Source of the DNA: Verrucomicrobiota bacterium
Lineage (GTDB): Bacteria; Verrucomicrobiota; Verrucomicrobiia; Chthoniobacterales; SZAS-18
Reading direction: 5' to 3'
Assembly (NCBI GenBank): GCA_018240025.1
Contig: JAFEGM010000078.1
Location: 1-64,000, forward strand
DNA length: 64,000 nt
Within the stretch, counting starts at the first letter, position 1, and each line of letters begins with the position of its first letter. This document shows, piece by piece, positions 24,417 through 33,516 of this stretch. The position numbers and the translations under genes were made by a program. The notes beneath the pieces are model-generated. The model made no database searches and had not been told where the DNA came from. It saw only the letters and a list, made by a program, of their open reading frames with translations.

Positions 24417-25966
24417 GGAGGGAGATACTCCGGCCGGACGCGCACGAGCGAAAGGGTCGAGTCGCGCACCGTCCCCACCGCCCGGTCGGGCAGTTCGAGG
24501 AAAGCGGGCACGAGTTCCGGGTGGTGCCGCAGGCGGAGATCGAGCGAGCGGGCTCCGTAATTCTCCGGATACATCGCCCCCGCAATCAGGCGGTCGGTCG
24601 AATCGGAGACGATCCAGCGCACCCGCCGCCGACGGATGATTGCGAACGCCTCTGCGTCGTTCGCCGCCGACAGCACCCGCTCGGCGTCGAGCGCCCCGGC
24701 CAATGCCTGATGCGAGCTGCCCGCGATCGCTGGCTGGCCCGACCAGTAAGCCAGCGGCGGACACAGCCACCACGGCGCAAGAATGCCGTCTCGTCGGCTC
24801 GGCTCGTTCTGCGCCTCGGTCCGAATTTCTGCGGCCAGCGCGTGCAGAAGGTCAGCCTCCGCGCCGCGTCCGTGGGGACCGGAACTGGGCCAGGCTGCGG
24901 CGAGCACGGGCAGCAGGGCGACGCCGAGCACAACGCTGCGGCGCGGGATCGGCCAGGCGGCCGCGAGCGGAACCGACAGGGCGATCCCCAGGACCAGGAA
25001 GTAGGCCCAGCGAGCCTGCCAGCAGGTCAGGGCGAGCAGAATCGCAAGGCAGACGGACAGGCTGAGGGAACCGCGGGCGGCCTGGCGCGCGCTGTAGACG
25101 AGCGCTCCCGGAATGAGAACGACGAAGCCCCCGAACCAAGTCAGCAGCGTCCACGACCACGGCGGCTGGGATGCGAGTTCGCCAATGTGTTGCGACCAGC
25201 GCAGAAACCACTCGCTCTCCGCGCCATGGAGCCAGCCGAATTCGAGCCGCCAACCCTCCGCGGCCAAGGCCATGGTCAGCACGACACCCGTGCCAACCAG
25301 TACGAGCGCCGTGAAGCGCTTCGGCTGGCCGGAGGCGATTGCCCTTGCAAGCAGGAACAACAGCACGGGTTCGTAGAAGGAGACCCAAAGCGCCATCCCC
25401 CAAAGGACGCCGGTGCTGAGAGCCGTCCGCGGCCGAGGATCGATCGCGAGCGCGTGCTCCGCCGCTCCGGCCGCCGCCAGCAGCACGAGCAGCAGCGCCT
25501 GATGATCCGGCCGCCCGAGCACGGTTCCGTGGACAGAGATCGGGCTGAGTGCAAACAGCGCCAGCCCTGCCCACCAGCCGGCGGGCCAGCCGGCGCGACG
25601 CGTCAGATTCAGCAAGGCTGCCAGCGCCAGCAGGAAGCAGAGCGGACCGATCCAGGCCCCGGCCAAATCCCGCGCGGCGGCTCCGCAGAACGGATGCAAA
25701 GCCCAGGCGACCGCAGCGATGAGGTAGTCGAGCGGAGCGGTTGCATGCGGCCGGGTGCCCAGCGGGAAATTCTCGAAATCGTGCGCGCGGACGATGCGGC
25801 CCGGCGCGGCCATGACTTGCTCGACTCGGGTCATGCGGGCGTAGCAGTCGCCGTCGACGAAGGCCACGCCCCAGGGGCGGAAGACCTCGCCCCACGATGC
25901 GCAGCGCAGCGCGAGTCCCGCCAGCGCGAGCAGCAGCAGGAGCGCGATTCGGGCCGGCGGCTTCAT
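24413..25966 (-). CDS. STT3/PglB-like GT-C membrane glycosyltransferase
   Basis: A 517-residue protein with about 11-12 hydrophobic spans and a C-terminal soluble part. The first outer loop has V-D-G-D-C-Y-A-R-M (Asp38, Asp40), then F-P-L-G-T-R-P-H and A-P-L-D-Y-L, resembling the start of STT3/AglB/PglB oligosaccharyltransferases. Near residue 400 A-P-W-W-L-C-P-P-L-A-Y-W occupies the place of the STT3 W-W-D-Y-G block, followed by P-A-I-A-G-S-S-H as in STT3. The central Asp of W-W-D is Leu here. It may transfer a lipid-linked sugar to protein or lipid, but activity is uncertain. The gene is one base after cobS and overlaps the flavoprotein gene. Confidence 0.6.
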   Translation of the reverse strand: MKPPARIALLLLLALAGLALRCASWGEVFRPWGVAFVDGDCYARMTRVEQVMAAPGRIVRAHDFENFPLGTRPHATAPLDYLIAAVAWALHPFCGAAARDLAGAWIGPLCFLLALAALLNLTRRAGWPAGWWAGLALFALSPISVHGTVLGRPDHQALLLVLLAAAGAAEHALAIDPRPRTALSTGVLWGMALWVSFYEPVLLFLLARAIASGQPKRFTALVLVGTGVVLTMALAAEGWRLEFGWLHGAESEWFLRWSQHIGELASQPPWSWTLLTWFGGFVVLIPGALVYSARQAARGSLSLSVCLAILLALTCWQARWAYFLVLGIALSVPLAAAWPIPRRSVVLGVALLPVLAAAWPSSGPHGRGAEADLLHALAAEIRTEAQNEPSRRDGILAPWWLCPPLAYWSGQPAIAGSSHQALAGALDAERVLSAANDAEAFAIIRRRRVRWIVSDSTDRLIAGAMYPENYGARSLDLRLRHHPELVPAFLELPDRAVGTVRDSTLSLVRVRPEYLPP

Positions 25967-25967
25967 C

Positions 25968-26804
25968 TCAGGCGAGCGCGGTGGCGCCGAGCGCCGCCAG
26001 TGCGGTGCATTCCGCGACCTCGGTCAATGCGCCGTAGGTGTCCCCGGTCAGCCCGCCGAGCAGCCGAGACCAGCGCCAGGCGAGCCAGCCTGACACGGCG
26101 GCCACGAGTCCGGTGGCGAGGACGAAGCGGGCGAAATCGAGAATGCCGATCGGATCGATCACCACGGGTGGGGAGATGCCCGGATGAAACGCGAGCCGCG
26201 GGCCGACGAGCAGGAGGAGCGGGAGCCAGAAAAGCAGGAGAGTCGCGACCAGCATCTGCTGGCGATCGGCATGTTGCTGGAAGCCGCGTCCGAGGCCGCC
26301 TTCCCGCGCGACCGGAAAGCAGAAGATCCCGATCAGGTTCGCCCACCGCCCGAGCATGGGCGCGAGCAGCGTGGCCAGCCACCAGTGGGTGCCGGCGGCG
26401 GCGAGGAAGAAGACCTTCAGCGCCAGCACGGCGATCAACGCCAGCGCGCCCATCGCGCCGATCCGGCTGTCCTTCATGATCTCCAGCATGCGTTCGCGCG
26501 AGCGGTGGCTCATGACGGCGTCGAACGTGTCCGCCAAGCCGTCGAGATGCAGCCCGCCAGTTAGCAGCGCCCAGACGAAGACGATCAGGGCCGCCCGCAG
26601 AAAGTACGCGTGCGGCCAAAAAACGGTGGCGAAATGCCCCACGAGCAGCCCGATCACGCCGAGCAGCAACCCGACGACCGGCGTCCAAGTGAGCGCGCGA
26701 GCCAGGTTACGGTCGAACTCCGGATCCGGCGTCGGCAGCCAAGGCACGGGCACGATGGTCAGGAAGCGCAGCGCTTCGAAGAATCCGCGGAACCAGTGTG
26801 CCAT
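25968..26804 (-). CDS. cobS: Adenosylcobinamide-GDP ribazoletransferase CobS
   Basis: A 278-residue polytopic membrane enzyme that joins adenosylcobinamide-GDP with alpha-ribazole to give adenosylcobalamin. Hallmarks: F-L-T-I-V-P-V-P near 15; G-G-L-H-L-D-G-L-A-D-T-F-D near 83; the metal-binding M-K-D-S-R-I-G-A-M-G near 110; and G-R-W-A-N near 147. Length is normal. cobU, cobT and cobC, its usual partners, are not in the window. It is the third gene of the leftward moaE operon, one base ahead of the GT-C gene. Confidence 0.93.
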   Translation of the reverse strand: MAHWFRGFFEALRFLTIVPVPWLPTPDPEFDRNLARALTWTPVVGLLLGVIGLLVGHFATVFWPHAYFLRAALIVFVWALLTGGLHLDGLADTFDAVMSHRSRERMLEIMKDSRIGAMGALALIAVLALKVFFLAAAGTHWWLATLLAPMLGRWANLIGIFCFPVAREGGLGRGFQQHADRQQMLVATLLLFWLPLLLLVGPRLAFHPGISPPVVIDPIGILDFARFVLATGLVAAVSGWLAWRWSRLLGGLTGDTYGALTEVAECTALAALGATALA

Positions 26805-26825
26805 TATTCACCCATGGCGGTTGGA

Positions 26826-27233
26826 TCAGGGGGCCGTCAAACGGCCTTCGCTCGCAGCGGTGGCTGGGGCCAGGAACCAGACCGCCGGGGGACTAAGGCG
26901 CTTCCTTACTCGGAGTAGTGAGGCGGAGATCGCGTCCACGCTGGGAAGAAGCGCGATGATCGCGCAGGCGGTCAATCCGACGATAACGGGTGGGAGTCGG
27001 CCCGAGAACACCGGGGGCTTCGTCTGGCGCGTGCGCCGGATCTCGACCAGCGCGTAGCCAACCGTCGCGACGCAGAACAGGCTGACCAGGGGCATTCCAG
27101 CTCCGTCGAAGTGGGGTTCGCCCATGGCGCGCATCCGACCCCCGAGAAGTCCGTAAGCCAACGCGCTTAAGCCCACCGGAGCTGTGAGGGCCAGCAATCC
27201 CCAGCGGATGGGGCCCCGCTGTCTGGTGTTCAT
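26826..27233 (-). CDS. Small membrane protein, unknown
   Basis: A 135-residue protein with three likely hydrophobic spans (about 12-30, 46-62, 80-98) and a basic C-terminal part. No family recognised. Its ATG overlaps the moaE stop by four bases and its stop lies 21 bases before cobS, so it is cotranslated with them. That argues it is a real gene. Function unknown. Confidence 0.6.
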   Translation of the reverse strand: MNTRQRGPIRWGLLALTAPVGLSALAYGLLGGRMRAMGEPHFDGAGMPLVSLFCVATVGYALVEIRRTRQTKPPVFSGRLPPVIVGLTACAIIALLPSVDAISASLLRVRKRLSPPAVWFLAPATAASEGRLTAP

Positions 27234-27652
27234 GACGGCGATGCCGCGGGTTCGGCGTCGGCGACCGAAACCGCTTCCTTCCAGATCGGCACGACTTCCT
27301 TGAGCCGCGTGATCAGCCAGCCGGTGGCCTCCAGCGCCGGGGCGCGATGTGCACAGGCGACGCGGACATGGAGCGATGGTTCGCCGGCGGCCACGAAGCC
27401 ATAGCGATGCCGCAGGACGCAGCCGGCGAGCAGGGGGAACTTCTCCTGGGTCTCCGCGGCCACGCGTTCGAGCCAGGGAATAGCCATGCGGGGATGCGCC
27501 TCGTAGCGAATGCCGCGGATCGGGCTGCCGGCTTCCAAGCCGCGCACGATACCCCAGAAATCGACCACGCCGCCGGCTTCACCGGTGTTTTCAGGCGCCA
27601 GCGGCTGCAGCGGCTCGGTGGTGAGCGCGATTTCCCAAAACGAAGTTGCCAT
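27230..27652 (-). CDS. moaE: Molybdopterin synthase catalytic subunit MoaE
   Basis: A 140-residue MoaE, the large subunit of molybdopterin synthase, which converts cPMP to molybdopterin using sulfur carried on the C-terminus of MoaD. Visible: G-G-V-V-D-F-W-G-I-V-R near 27 (usually G-A-x-x-x-F-x-G-x-V-R), I-R-Y-E-A-H near 48, R-H-R-Y-G near 81, and W-K-E-A near 123 with the active-site Lys. The MoaD partner is encoded about 12 kb away on the other strand. It heads a five-gene leftward operon and is divergent from gnd with 54 bases between. Confidence 0.9.
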   Translation of the reverse strand: MATSFWEIALTTEPLQPLAPENTGEAGGVVDFWGIVRGLEAGSPIRGIRYEAHPRMAIPWLERVAAETQEKFPLLAGCVLRHRYGFVAAGEPSLHVRVACAHRAPALEATGWLITRLKEVVPIWKEAVSVADAEPAASPS

Positions 27653-27706
27653 CAGAAATCCTTACTTGTTAGCCTCCATCACTCCAATCGGAAATACCCC
27701 AACACT

Positions 27707-29116
27707 ATGAATGCTGATATCGGCCTCATCGGCCTCGCCGTCATGGGCGAGAACCTCGTCCTAAACATGGAATCGCGCGGCTTCAAGGTCGCCGTCTACA
27801 ACCGTACGGTGGAGGTCGTGGAGAAGTTCGAGAACGGCCGCGGCAAGGGAAAGAACTTCGTCTTCGCCAAGTCCCTGCCGGAGTTCGTCAACTCGCTGGC
27901 CAAGCCGCGCAAAGCCCAGATCATGGTCAAGGCGGGCGGGCCGGTCGATGCGGTCATCGAGCAGCTCCTGCCGCTCTTCGAGCCGGGCGACATCATCATC
28001 GACGGCGGCAACTCGCTCTGGACCGACACGCAGCGGCGCGAGAAGGCCTGCAAGGAGAAGGGCATCCATTTCTTCGGCGTCGGCATTTCCGGCGGTGAGG
28101 AGGGCGCGCTGAAGGGCCCGTCCATCATGCCGGGCGGTTCGAAGGAGGGCTGGCAGGCGCTGGCTCCCATCTACCAGAAGATCGCAGCCGTGGCCGAGGG
28201 CCAGCCCTGCTGTCTGCACATGGGACCGGACGGGGCCGGCCACTATGTGAAGATGGCGCACAACGGCATCGAGTACGGCGACATGCAGCTCATCTGCGAG
28301 GCCTACGCGATCCTCGAGGCCGCGCTCAATCCGAGCGCGGAGGAATTCGCCCAGATCTTCAGCGAGTGGAACAAGGGCGAGCTCGACAGCTTCCTGATCG
28401 AGATCACCTCCAAGATCTTCACCAAGAAGGATCCCGACACCGGCAAGCCGGTGGTCGACATCGTCCTCGACAAGGCCGGCCAGAAAGGCACGGGCAAGTG
28501 GACGGTCGGCCACGCGGTCGAGATGGGCGTGCCCCTCTCGGTCATCGGCAGCGCGGTCGAAGCCCGCATCCTTTCCTCGCTCAAGGACGAGCGCGTGGCG
28601 GCCAGCGCGATCCTGCACGGCCCGACCACCAAGCCGTACGAGGGCGACCGCGCCAAGCTCATCGAGGCCGTGCGCGACGCGCTCTACGCCTCCAAGATCA
28701 TGAGCTATGCCCAGGGCATGGTGCAGCTCGGCAAGGCCAGCGAGCTCTACAACTGGGGCCTGAACTTCGGCGAGATCGCCTCCATCTGGCGCGGCGGCTG
28801 CATCATCCGGGCGCGCTTCCTCAACCGGATCACCGACGCATATCGCTCGAATCCGGGCCTGAAGAATCTGATGCTCGATCCGTTCTTCGCCGAGATCCTG
28901 CAGCGCACCCAGGCCAACTGGCGCGTGGCGGTGCAGACTGCGATCAGCTACGGCATCGCCACGCCGGCCTTCAGCGCGGCGCTCGGCTACTTCGACAGCT
29001 ACCGCACGGCCAGCCTCCCGGCCAACCTGCTGCAGGCGCAGCGCGACTACTTCGGCGCGCACACCTACGAGCGGGTCGATAAGCCGGGCGTCTTCCACTA
29101 CGACTGGTATTCCTGA
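27707..29116 (+). CDS. gnd: 6-phosphogluconate dehydrogenase, decarboxylating
   Basis: A 469-residue cytosolic enzyme of the oxidative pentose phosphate pathway, making ribulose 5-phosphate, CO2 and NADPH. The dinucleotide site G-L-A-V-M-G-E-N-L begins near residue 8. The N-R-T after the second strand is typical of NADP preference. The catalytic segment G-I-S-G-G-E-E-G-A is near 125 and the family signature D-K-A-G-Q-K-G-T-G-K-W-T near 258. Length matches the long form. The ATG at 27707 directly precedes the Rossmann strand. A strong terminator follows. Confidence 0.95.
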   Translation: MNADIGLIGLAVMGENLVLNMESRGFKVAVYNRTVEVVEKFENGRGKGKNFVFAKSLPEFVNSLAKPRKAQIMVKAGGPVDAVIEQLLPLFEPGDIIIDGGNSLWTDTQRREKACKEKGIHFFGVGISGGEEGALKGPSIMPGGSKEGWQALAPIYQKIAAVAEGQPCCLHMGPDGAGHYVKMAHNGIEYGDMQLICEAYAILEAALNPSAEEFAQIFSEWNKGELDSFLIEITSKIFTKKDPDTGKPVVDIVLDKAGQKGTGKWTVGHAVEMGVPLSVIGSAVEARILSSLKDERVAASAILHGPTTKPYEGDRAKLIEAVRDALYASKIMSYAQGMVQLGKASELYNWGLNFGEIASIWRGGCIIRARFLNRITDAYRSNPGLKNLMLDPFFAEILQRTQANWRVAVQTAISYGIATPAFSAALGYFDSYRTASLPANLLQAQRDYFGAHTYERVDKPGVFHYDWYS

Positions 29117-29132
29117 GCCCATCTGCTTCACC

Positions 29133-29165
29133 GGCCCGCGGGAGTGCGCTCCCGCGGGCCTTTTT
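29133..29165 (+). terminator. Terminator of gnd
   Basis: GGCCCGCGGGAG (29133-29144) pairs with CTCCCGCGGGCC (29149-29160) across TGCG, followed by TTTTT. Confidence 0.92.
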
Positions 29166-29255
29166 GCTTGGCGGGGAGTCCGTCGCGCCTGAGCGTGGCG
29201 TTCTTTCCGCGGATTCCCTCCGCCGCGGGAACGTCCCCTGCTTTCCGTCCGCACC

Positions 29256-30827
29256 ATGATTTACGACGACCTCATCATCGGCGCCGGCCACAACGGCCTC
29301 ATCTGCGCCTGCTACCTCGCCAAGGCCGGACGCAAGGTGCTCGTGCTGGAGCGTCGCGGCGTGGTGGGCGGGGCAGTCTGCACGGAGGAGATCGTAACCG
29401 GATTCAAGTTCGACGTCGGATCCTCGGCCCACATCATGTTTCCGGGCACGCCGATCATGGGCGAACTCGGCCTGGCCGAGTTCGGACTCGAGTACATCGA
29501 GATGGACCCGTGGGCCTTCTTCCCGGTGCCCGGCGCCGCCATGGGGATTTCGTTCTACCGCTCGGTCGAGCGCACCTGCGAGTCCATCGCCCAGGTCTCG
29601 CCGGCCGATGCCGAAGCCTACAAGCTCTTCTGCGAACGCTGGGGCGAGCTCAACGAAGGGATCTGGGAAGCCTTCCTCAAGCCGCCGACGCCGGGCGGAA
29701 TGTTCGCCACCATCCTGAAGCGGAACCTCTTCAACAGCCGCTCCCGCAAGCTTTGGAGTTCGATGGACACGTCGCGCCTGCTCATGTCGAGCTACGGCCG
29801 GGTCATCGAGGAGACGTTCGAAAACCAGCACGTCCGCGCCGCGCTGGCCTGGTTGGCGGCACAGTCGGGACCGGGACCGGACGAGATTGCCACGGGCGAC
29901 CTCGTCGGCTGGCATCCGATGATCCACAAGACCGGTGCCTGGCGCGCGCGCGGCGGCAGCGGCATGCTGACCCAGGCGCTGGCGCGCTGCCTCGAATCGC
30001 TCGGCGGCAAAGTGCAGCTGAACGCGCCGGTCACCTCCATCCGCAAGGGCGGTGGCAAGGCGCGCTTCGCGGTCGAGAGCCACGCCGGGACCTTCGAGGC
30101 GAAGAATGTCATCGGAGCTTGTCACGTGCAGGAGACGATTCTCGACCTGCTCGATCCCGCGCTTTGCCCGCCCGATCTGCGCAAGCGCGTCTCCGATCTG
30201 CGGGTCGGCAACGGCTTCGGCATGATCGTACGCCACGCGGTGCACGAGTTGCCGCACTATCTCGGTCAGCCCCGCAACGAGCAGGGCATCTCGCCCTGCC
30301 ACAGCGCGCTCCAGCTGCTCTGCCCTTCGATGCAGCATTTGCGCGACAACTACATCGAGTATCTGGCCGGCCAGACGCCCGCGGTTCCCAGCGTGCTGGC
30401 GATGACGTTCTCGGCGCTCGATCCCAGCCTGGCGCCGGAAGGCCAGCACGTGCTCTTCGGCTGGGCGCAGTATCATCCCTACGAGCTGCGTACAGGCGAG
30501 GACTGGGACGCCATCGCCGAGCGCGAGGCCGACAAGATCTGGCAGGTCATCTGCCACTATGCGCCCAACATGAAGGGCAAGCTCATCGACCGCTACATCC
30601 AGACGCCGCTGGAGATCGAGCGGAAGCTGGCGCTGCGCCGCGCCAACGTCATGCACATCGAGATGAGCCTCGACCAGATGTTCTTCTTCCGCCCGCTGCC
30701 GGAGCTCAGCGCGTACAAGACTCCCGTGCCCGGACTGTTCCTGACCGGGGCCAGCACCCATCCGGGCGGCGGCGTCTTCGGGGCCAGCGGACGCAATGCA
30801 GCGCAGGTGATCCTCAAGTCGAAGTGA
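29256..30827 (+). CDS. Phytoene desaturase/PYROXD2-like FAD oxidoreductase
   Basis: A 523-residue flavoprotein of the CrtI/CrtO/PYROXD2 superfamily. FAD site D-L-I-I-G-A-G-H-N-G-L at 5-15 and the R-R-G-V-V-G-G-A box near 34-41, followed by F-D-V-G-S-S-A-H. A C-terminal FAD-binding segment reads T-G-A-S-T-H-P-G-G-G-V near 498. The G-H-N-G variant and C-terminal T-H-P-G-G-G favour the CrtO/PYROXD2 group over classical CrtI. No phytoene synthase or other carotenoid gene is nearby, so the substrate is not determined. It sits after the gnd terminator with its own upstream gap and ends convergent to the amidohydrolase. Confidence 0.78.
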   Translation: MIYDDLIIGAGHNGLICACYLAKAGRKVLVLERRGVVGGAVCTEEIVTGFKFDVGSSAHIMFPGTPIMGELGLAEFGLEYIEMDPWAFFPVPGAAMGISFYRSVERTCESIAQVSPADAEAYKLFCERWGELNEGIWEAFLKPPTPGGMFATILKRNLFNSRSRKLWSSMDTSRLLMSSYGRVIEETFENQHVRAALAWLAAQSGPGPDEIATGDLVGWHPMIHKTGAWRARGGSGMLTQALARCLESLGGKVQLNAPVTSIRKGGGKARFAVESHAGTFEAKNVIGACHVQETILDLLDPALCPPDLRKRVSDLRVGNGFGMIVRHAVHELPHYLGQPRNEQGISPCHSALQLLCPSMQHLRDNYIEYLAGQTPAVPSVLAMTFSALDPSLAPEGQHVLFGWAQYHPYELRTGEDWDAIAEREADKIWQVICHYAPNMKGKLIDRYIQTPLEIERKLALRRANVMHIEMSLDQMFFFRPLPELSAYKTPVPGLFLTGASTHPGGGVFGASGRNAAQVILKSK

Positions 30828-30848
30828 GGCGCGGAATCCGGCGCGCGC

Positions 30849-32597
30849 TCACTTCCGCTCGATCTTGAAGCGGACCGTGCGGATGAGGCCGTTGCGCACT
30901 TCATAGATGGCGGCGCCTTCCAGGACCACCCCGTTGGGCAGGCCGGTCACCCGTTCTTGATCCACCACCAGTTCGCCCGCCACGACCCGGCTGGTGACCT
31001 CGGCGTGCAGCTTTGGCAGCTGCTTGAACATGTTGCCGTACGTCTTGCGCATTGCGTCCAGGCCGGTGCTGTCGAGCCGATCCGGGTAGGTGAAGATGCG
31101 CACGTCCTCGCCGTAGCACGCCAGAAAGGCGTCGAGGTCGCGGGCATTGTAGGCGTTGAGCTGGCGCTGCACGACGTCGGCCGGACGGTCCGGCACGAGC
31201 GCGCTGGCGGCATGCACCACGCCACCCTTCACGACCGACTCGATGTCGGAGGCGCGAGCGATGTCCTGCAGCGGATCCGATTTCAGCACCACGAGGTCGG
31301 CCAGCAGACCAGGCGCGAGACTGCCGAACTCGGCCTTGGCTTGAAACGCGCGGGCGGCAGTCGCGGTCGCGGCCTTGAGGATCTCCATCGGCGTCAGACC
31401 TGCCTCCCGCATCAGCGCGAACTCCCGGAAGATGGCCGGTCCGTGGATCGTGCCGATATTGCCCGCATCGGTTCCCGCGGCAATGGGAATGTCGGCGTCC
31501 TGCAGGCGCTTGAGATTCTTCTGCGCCTGCCGCATCGGCGCGGTCACCCGCATCTCCAGGAACTTGGGATTCTGCACCGCGATGCGCAGATTCTCCGGCA
31601 CGAGCTCCGGCTTGAGATGGGCGAGGTCGAAGAGCGTGCCGATGACGTAGGGATCGCCCAGGGCCAGCTCCTCGCGCGGCAGCCGAAGCTGCTGGGCGAA
31701 AGTCTGCGCGTAGCGCTCGAAGACGACCAGCGTGGGCGTGAGGATCGTGCCGCGCTCGCGCAGCAGGGCGATGAAGGCGTCGTCGATGTCCTTGTCGTTG
31801 ACGCTGTGCACGAGCAGGTCGGCACCGGCTTCGACTGCCGCGCGCGCGGCCTCCAGTTCGGTGGCGTGGATCGCCACGCGGATTTTCTGCGCGCGACTCT
31901 CCTCGACCGTGGCGCGGACGATCGGCGTGAAACGCTCGACCGCGCCGGGGCCGTCGACCACGAACCAGATCTTCACGTAGTCCGCCTTCTCCGCGGCCAG
32001 CTTGCGGACCAGGGCGCGAGCCTCCTCGGCGGTCGTGGTCTTGACGATCGGCGGATCGCCGAGATCGAGCTTGGTTCGCGAGACGCTGGAAATCAGCGGG
32101 CCGGCCGCGGCCACGCGCGGGGCCAGCGGATTCCCCTGGGCCAGACGTCGCATTTCGAAGTTCCACATGGGCCCGCCGATATCGAGCACCGCCGTCACCC
32201 CGGTGCGGAGATAGCGCTGGAAGGCGTCGGGCAGCCGCTCGCGCACGAGTTCCGTCTCGCGGGCGTAGCTGCGGACTTTGTTCAAGTCGATGGCGTCGGG
32301 TCGGGTGTAGAGCCCGCCCGATTGGAAGAAGTGCACGTGGGAATCGATGTAGCCCGGCAGGATCCAGCGTCCCTTGGCGTCGAGGACGCGAGCGCCTACC
32401 GGCACCGGAGTTTGTTCCGCCGGGCCGAGGGCGACGATGCGTTCGCCGTCGAGGACGAGATTCGCCTCGGTCAGCACGCGACCGCTGCCCGGGTCGATGA
32501 GCGTGGCGCCGGTGAAGACGGTCGGGGCGGCGGTCAGCGGGGGCGCGATCCCGAAGGCGAGGGCCGCCAGCAACGCAGCCAGGCGAGGGGAGAACAT
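30849..32597 (-). CDS. Secreted amidohydrolase fused to an NTF2/SnoaL-like domain
   Basis: A 582-residue protein. A signal peptide (1-24) precedes an imidazolonepropionase-like amidohydrolase: D-S-H-V-H-F with metal His87 and His89, V-K-I-W-F near 200 with the likely bridging Lys, A-I-H-A-T-E and L-V-H-S-V-N with further His, and A-A-G-T-D-A-G-N with the catalytic Asp. From about 465 to the end a separate domain (V-V-Q-R-Q-L-N-A-Y-N-A-R-D-L-D-A-F) has the SnoaL/DUF4440 NTF2-like pattern. The amidohydrolase probably hydrolyses a peptide-like or cyclic amide outside the cytoplasm. The role of the second domain is unknown. Confidence 0.8.
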   Translation of the reverse strand: MFSPRLAALLAALAFGIAPPLTAAPTVFTGATLIDPGSGRVLTEANLVLDGERIVALGPAEQTPVPVGARVLDAKGRWILPGYIDSHVHFFQSGGLYTRPDAIDLNKVRSYARETELVRERLPDAFQRYLRTGVTAVLDIGGPMWNFEMRRLAQGNPLAPRVAAAGPLISSVSRTKLDLGDPPIVKTTTAEEARALVRKLAAEKADYVKIWFVVDGPGAVERFTPIVRATVEESRAQKIRVAIHATELEAARAAVEAGADLLVHSVNDKDIDDAFIALLRERGTILTPTLVVFERYAQTFAQQLRLPREELALGDPYVIGTLFDLAHLKPELVPENLRIAVQNPKFLEMRVTAPMRQAQKNLKRLQDADIPIAAGTDAGNIGTIHGPAIFREFALMREAGLTPMEILKAATATAARAFQAKAEFGSLAPGLLADLVVLKSDPLQDIARASDIESVVKGGVVHAASALVPDRPADVVQRQLNAYNARDLDAFLACYGEDVRIFTYPDRLDSTGLDAMRKTYGNMFKQLPKLHAEVTSRVVAGELVVDQERVTGLPNGVVLEGAAIYEVRNGLIRTVRFKIERK

Positions 32598-32662
32598 GGC
32601 ATCTTGATGCGGCCGAACGGCGCGATTGTCACCAAGTTCGACGCTGCTCCGTCTGCGGATTT

Positions 32663-33508
32663 GTGAACCTCGAACCTTCCTTCGTCGTCGTCTTCCTCAT
32701 CCTGGCGGCCGCCTTCGCCCTCCGTACCGCGTTGGTGACCGGGGTGGTCGCACGTTTCATCACTGACAATCGCCGCCTGGCTGCGCGGCGCATTTTTCGC
32801 CTGCCGTATCCGGATGAGCAGCTGCGCGCGGAGTTGAAGGCGACGGTCGGGATCGTGCTCTTCGACGCCTTGGTCGCGACGGTACTGTTTCGCTGGCAGA
32901 TCCTGCAATTGAGCGGCTCGGGCTGGGCCGCGCACCTGCTGACTTTCGCCCTGCTCTTCGTCTGGTTCGAGCTCTGGTTCTACCTCACCCATCGGCTGCT
33001 GCACACCAAGGCGCTCTACTTCATTCACGAGCAGCACCATTTGGCCAAGGTGACGCATCCGCTCACCGCCATGTCCTTTTCTCTGCTCGAGCGCGCCATC
33101 CTGCAGCTTGGCGTGGTCGGGTTCCTCCTCGCGCTACAGCACCTCCTGCCGCTGAGCCGCGCGGGTGCCGCGCTCTATCTGGGAGCAAACTATCTCTTCA
33201 ATGTGCTCGGCCATTCCAACACCGAACTCACTCCGCGCAGCATGCGCCGCGGCTGGTTTGGGCGGGTTTGGGTGACGCCGACCTTTCATGCGCTCCACCA
33301 CGCCCGCTACGGCGGACACTACGGGCTCTTCACCCAGGTGCTCGATCGCTGGTTCGGCTCGGCCTTCGCCGACTACGAGCGCGTTCTCGACCGCGTGGAG
33401 GAGGGCGCCGGACTGGCCCGGTTGACCGAGCGGGTGCTCGATCCCGGCGATACGGGCAGGCCGACGGGGCCGGAAAATCGCCTTCGCGACCCGCAGTCGG
33501 CGCAGTAG
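32663..33508 (+). CDS. Sterol desaturase/fatty acid hydroxylase family protein
   Basis: A 281-residue membrane protein starting at GTG. It has about four to five hydrophobic spans and the three His clusters of the di-iron fatty acid hydroxylase superfamily: T-H-R-L-L-H-T near 111, H-E-Q-H-H-L near 123 and H-A-L-H-H-A-R-Y-G-G-H near 210. It likely inserts oxygen into a lipid C-H bond. The substrate is not deducible. It ends eight bases before the SDR start, so the two may act on the same lipid. Divergent from the amidohydrolase with 65 bases between. Confidence 0.82.
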   Translation: MNLEPSFVVVFLILAAAFALRTALVTGVVARFITDNRRLAARRIFRLPYPDEQLRAELKATVGIVLFDALVATVLFRWQILQLSGSGWAAHLLTFALLFVWFELWFYLTHRLLHTKALYFIHEQHHLAKVTHPLTAMSFSLLERAILQLGVVGFLLALQHLLPLSRAGAALYLGANYLFNVLGHSNTELTPRSMRRGWFGRVWVTPTFHALHHARYGGHYGLFTQVLDRWFGSAFADYERVLDRVEEGAGLARLTERVLDPGDTGRPTGPENRLRDPQSAQ

Positions 33509-33516
33509 GCTGCGGC

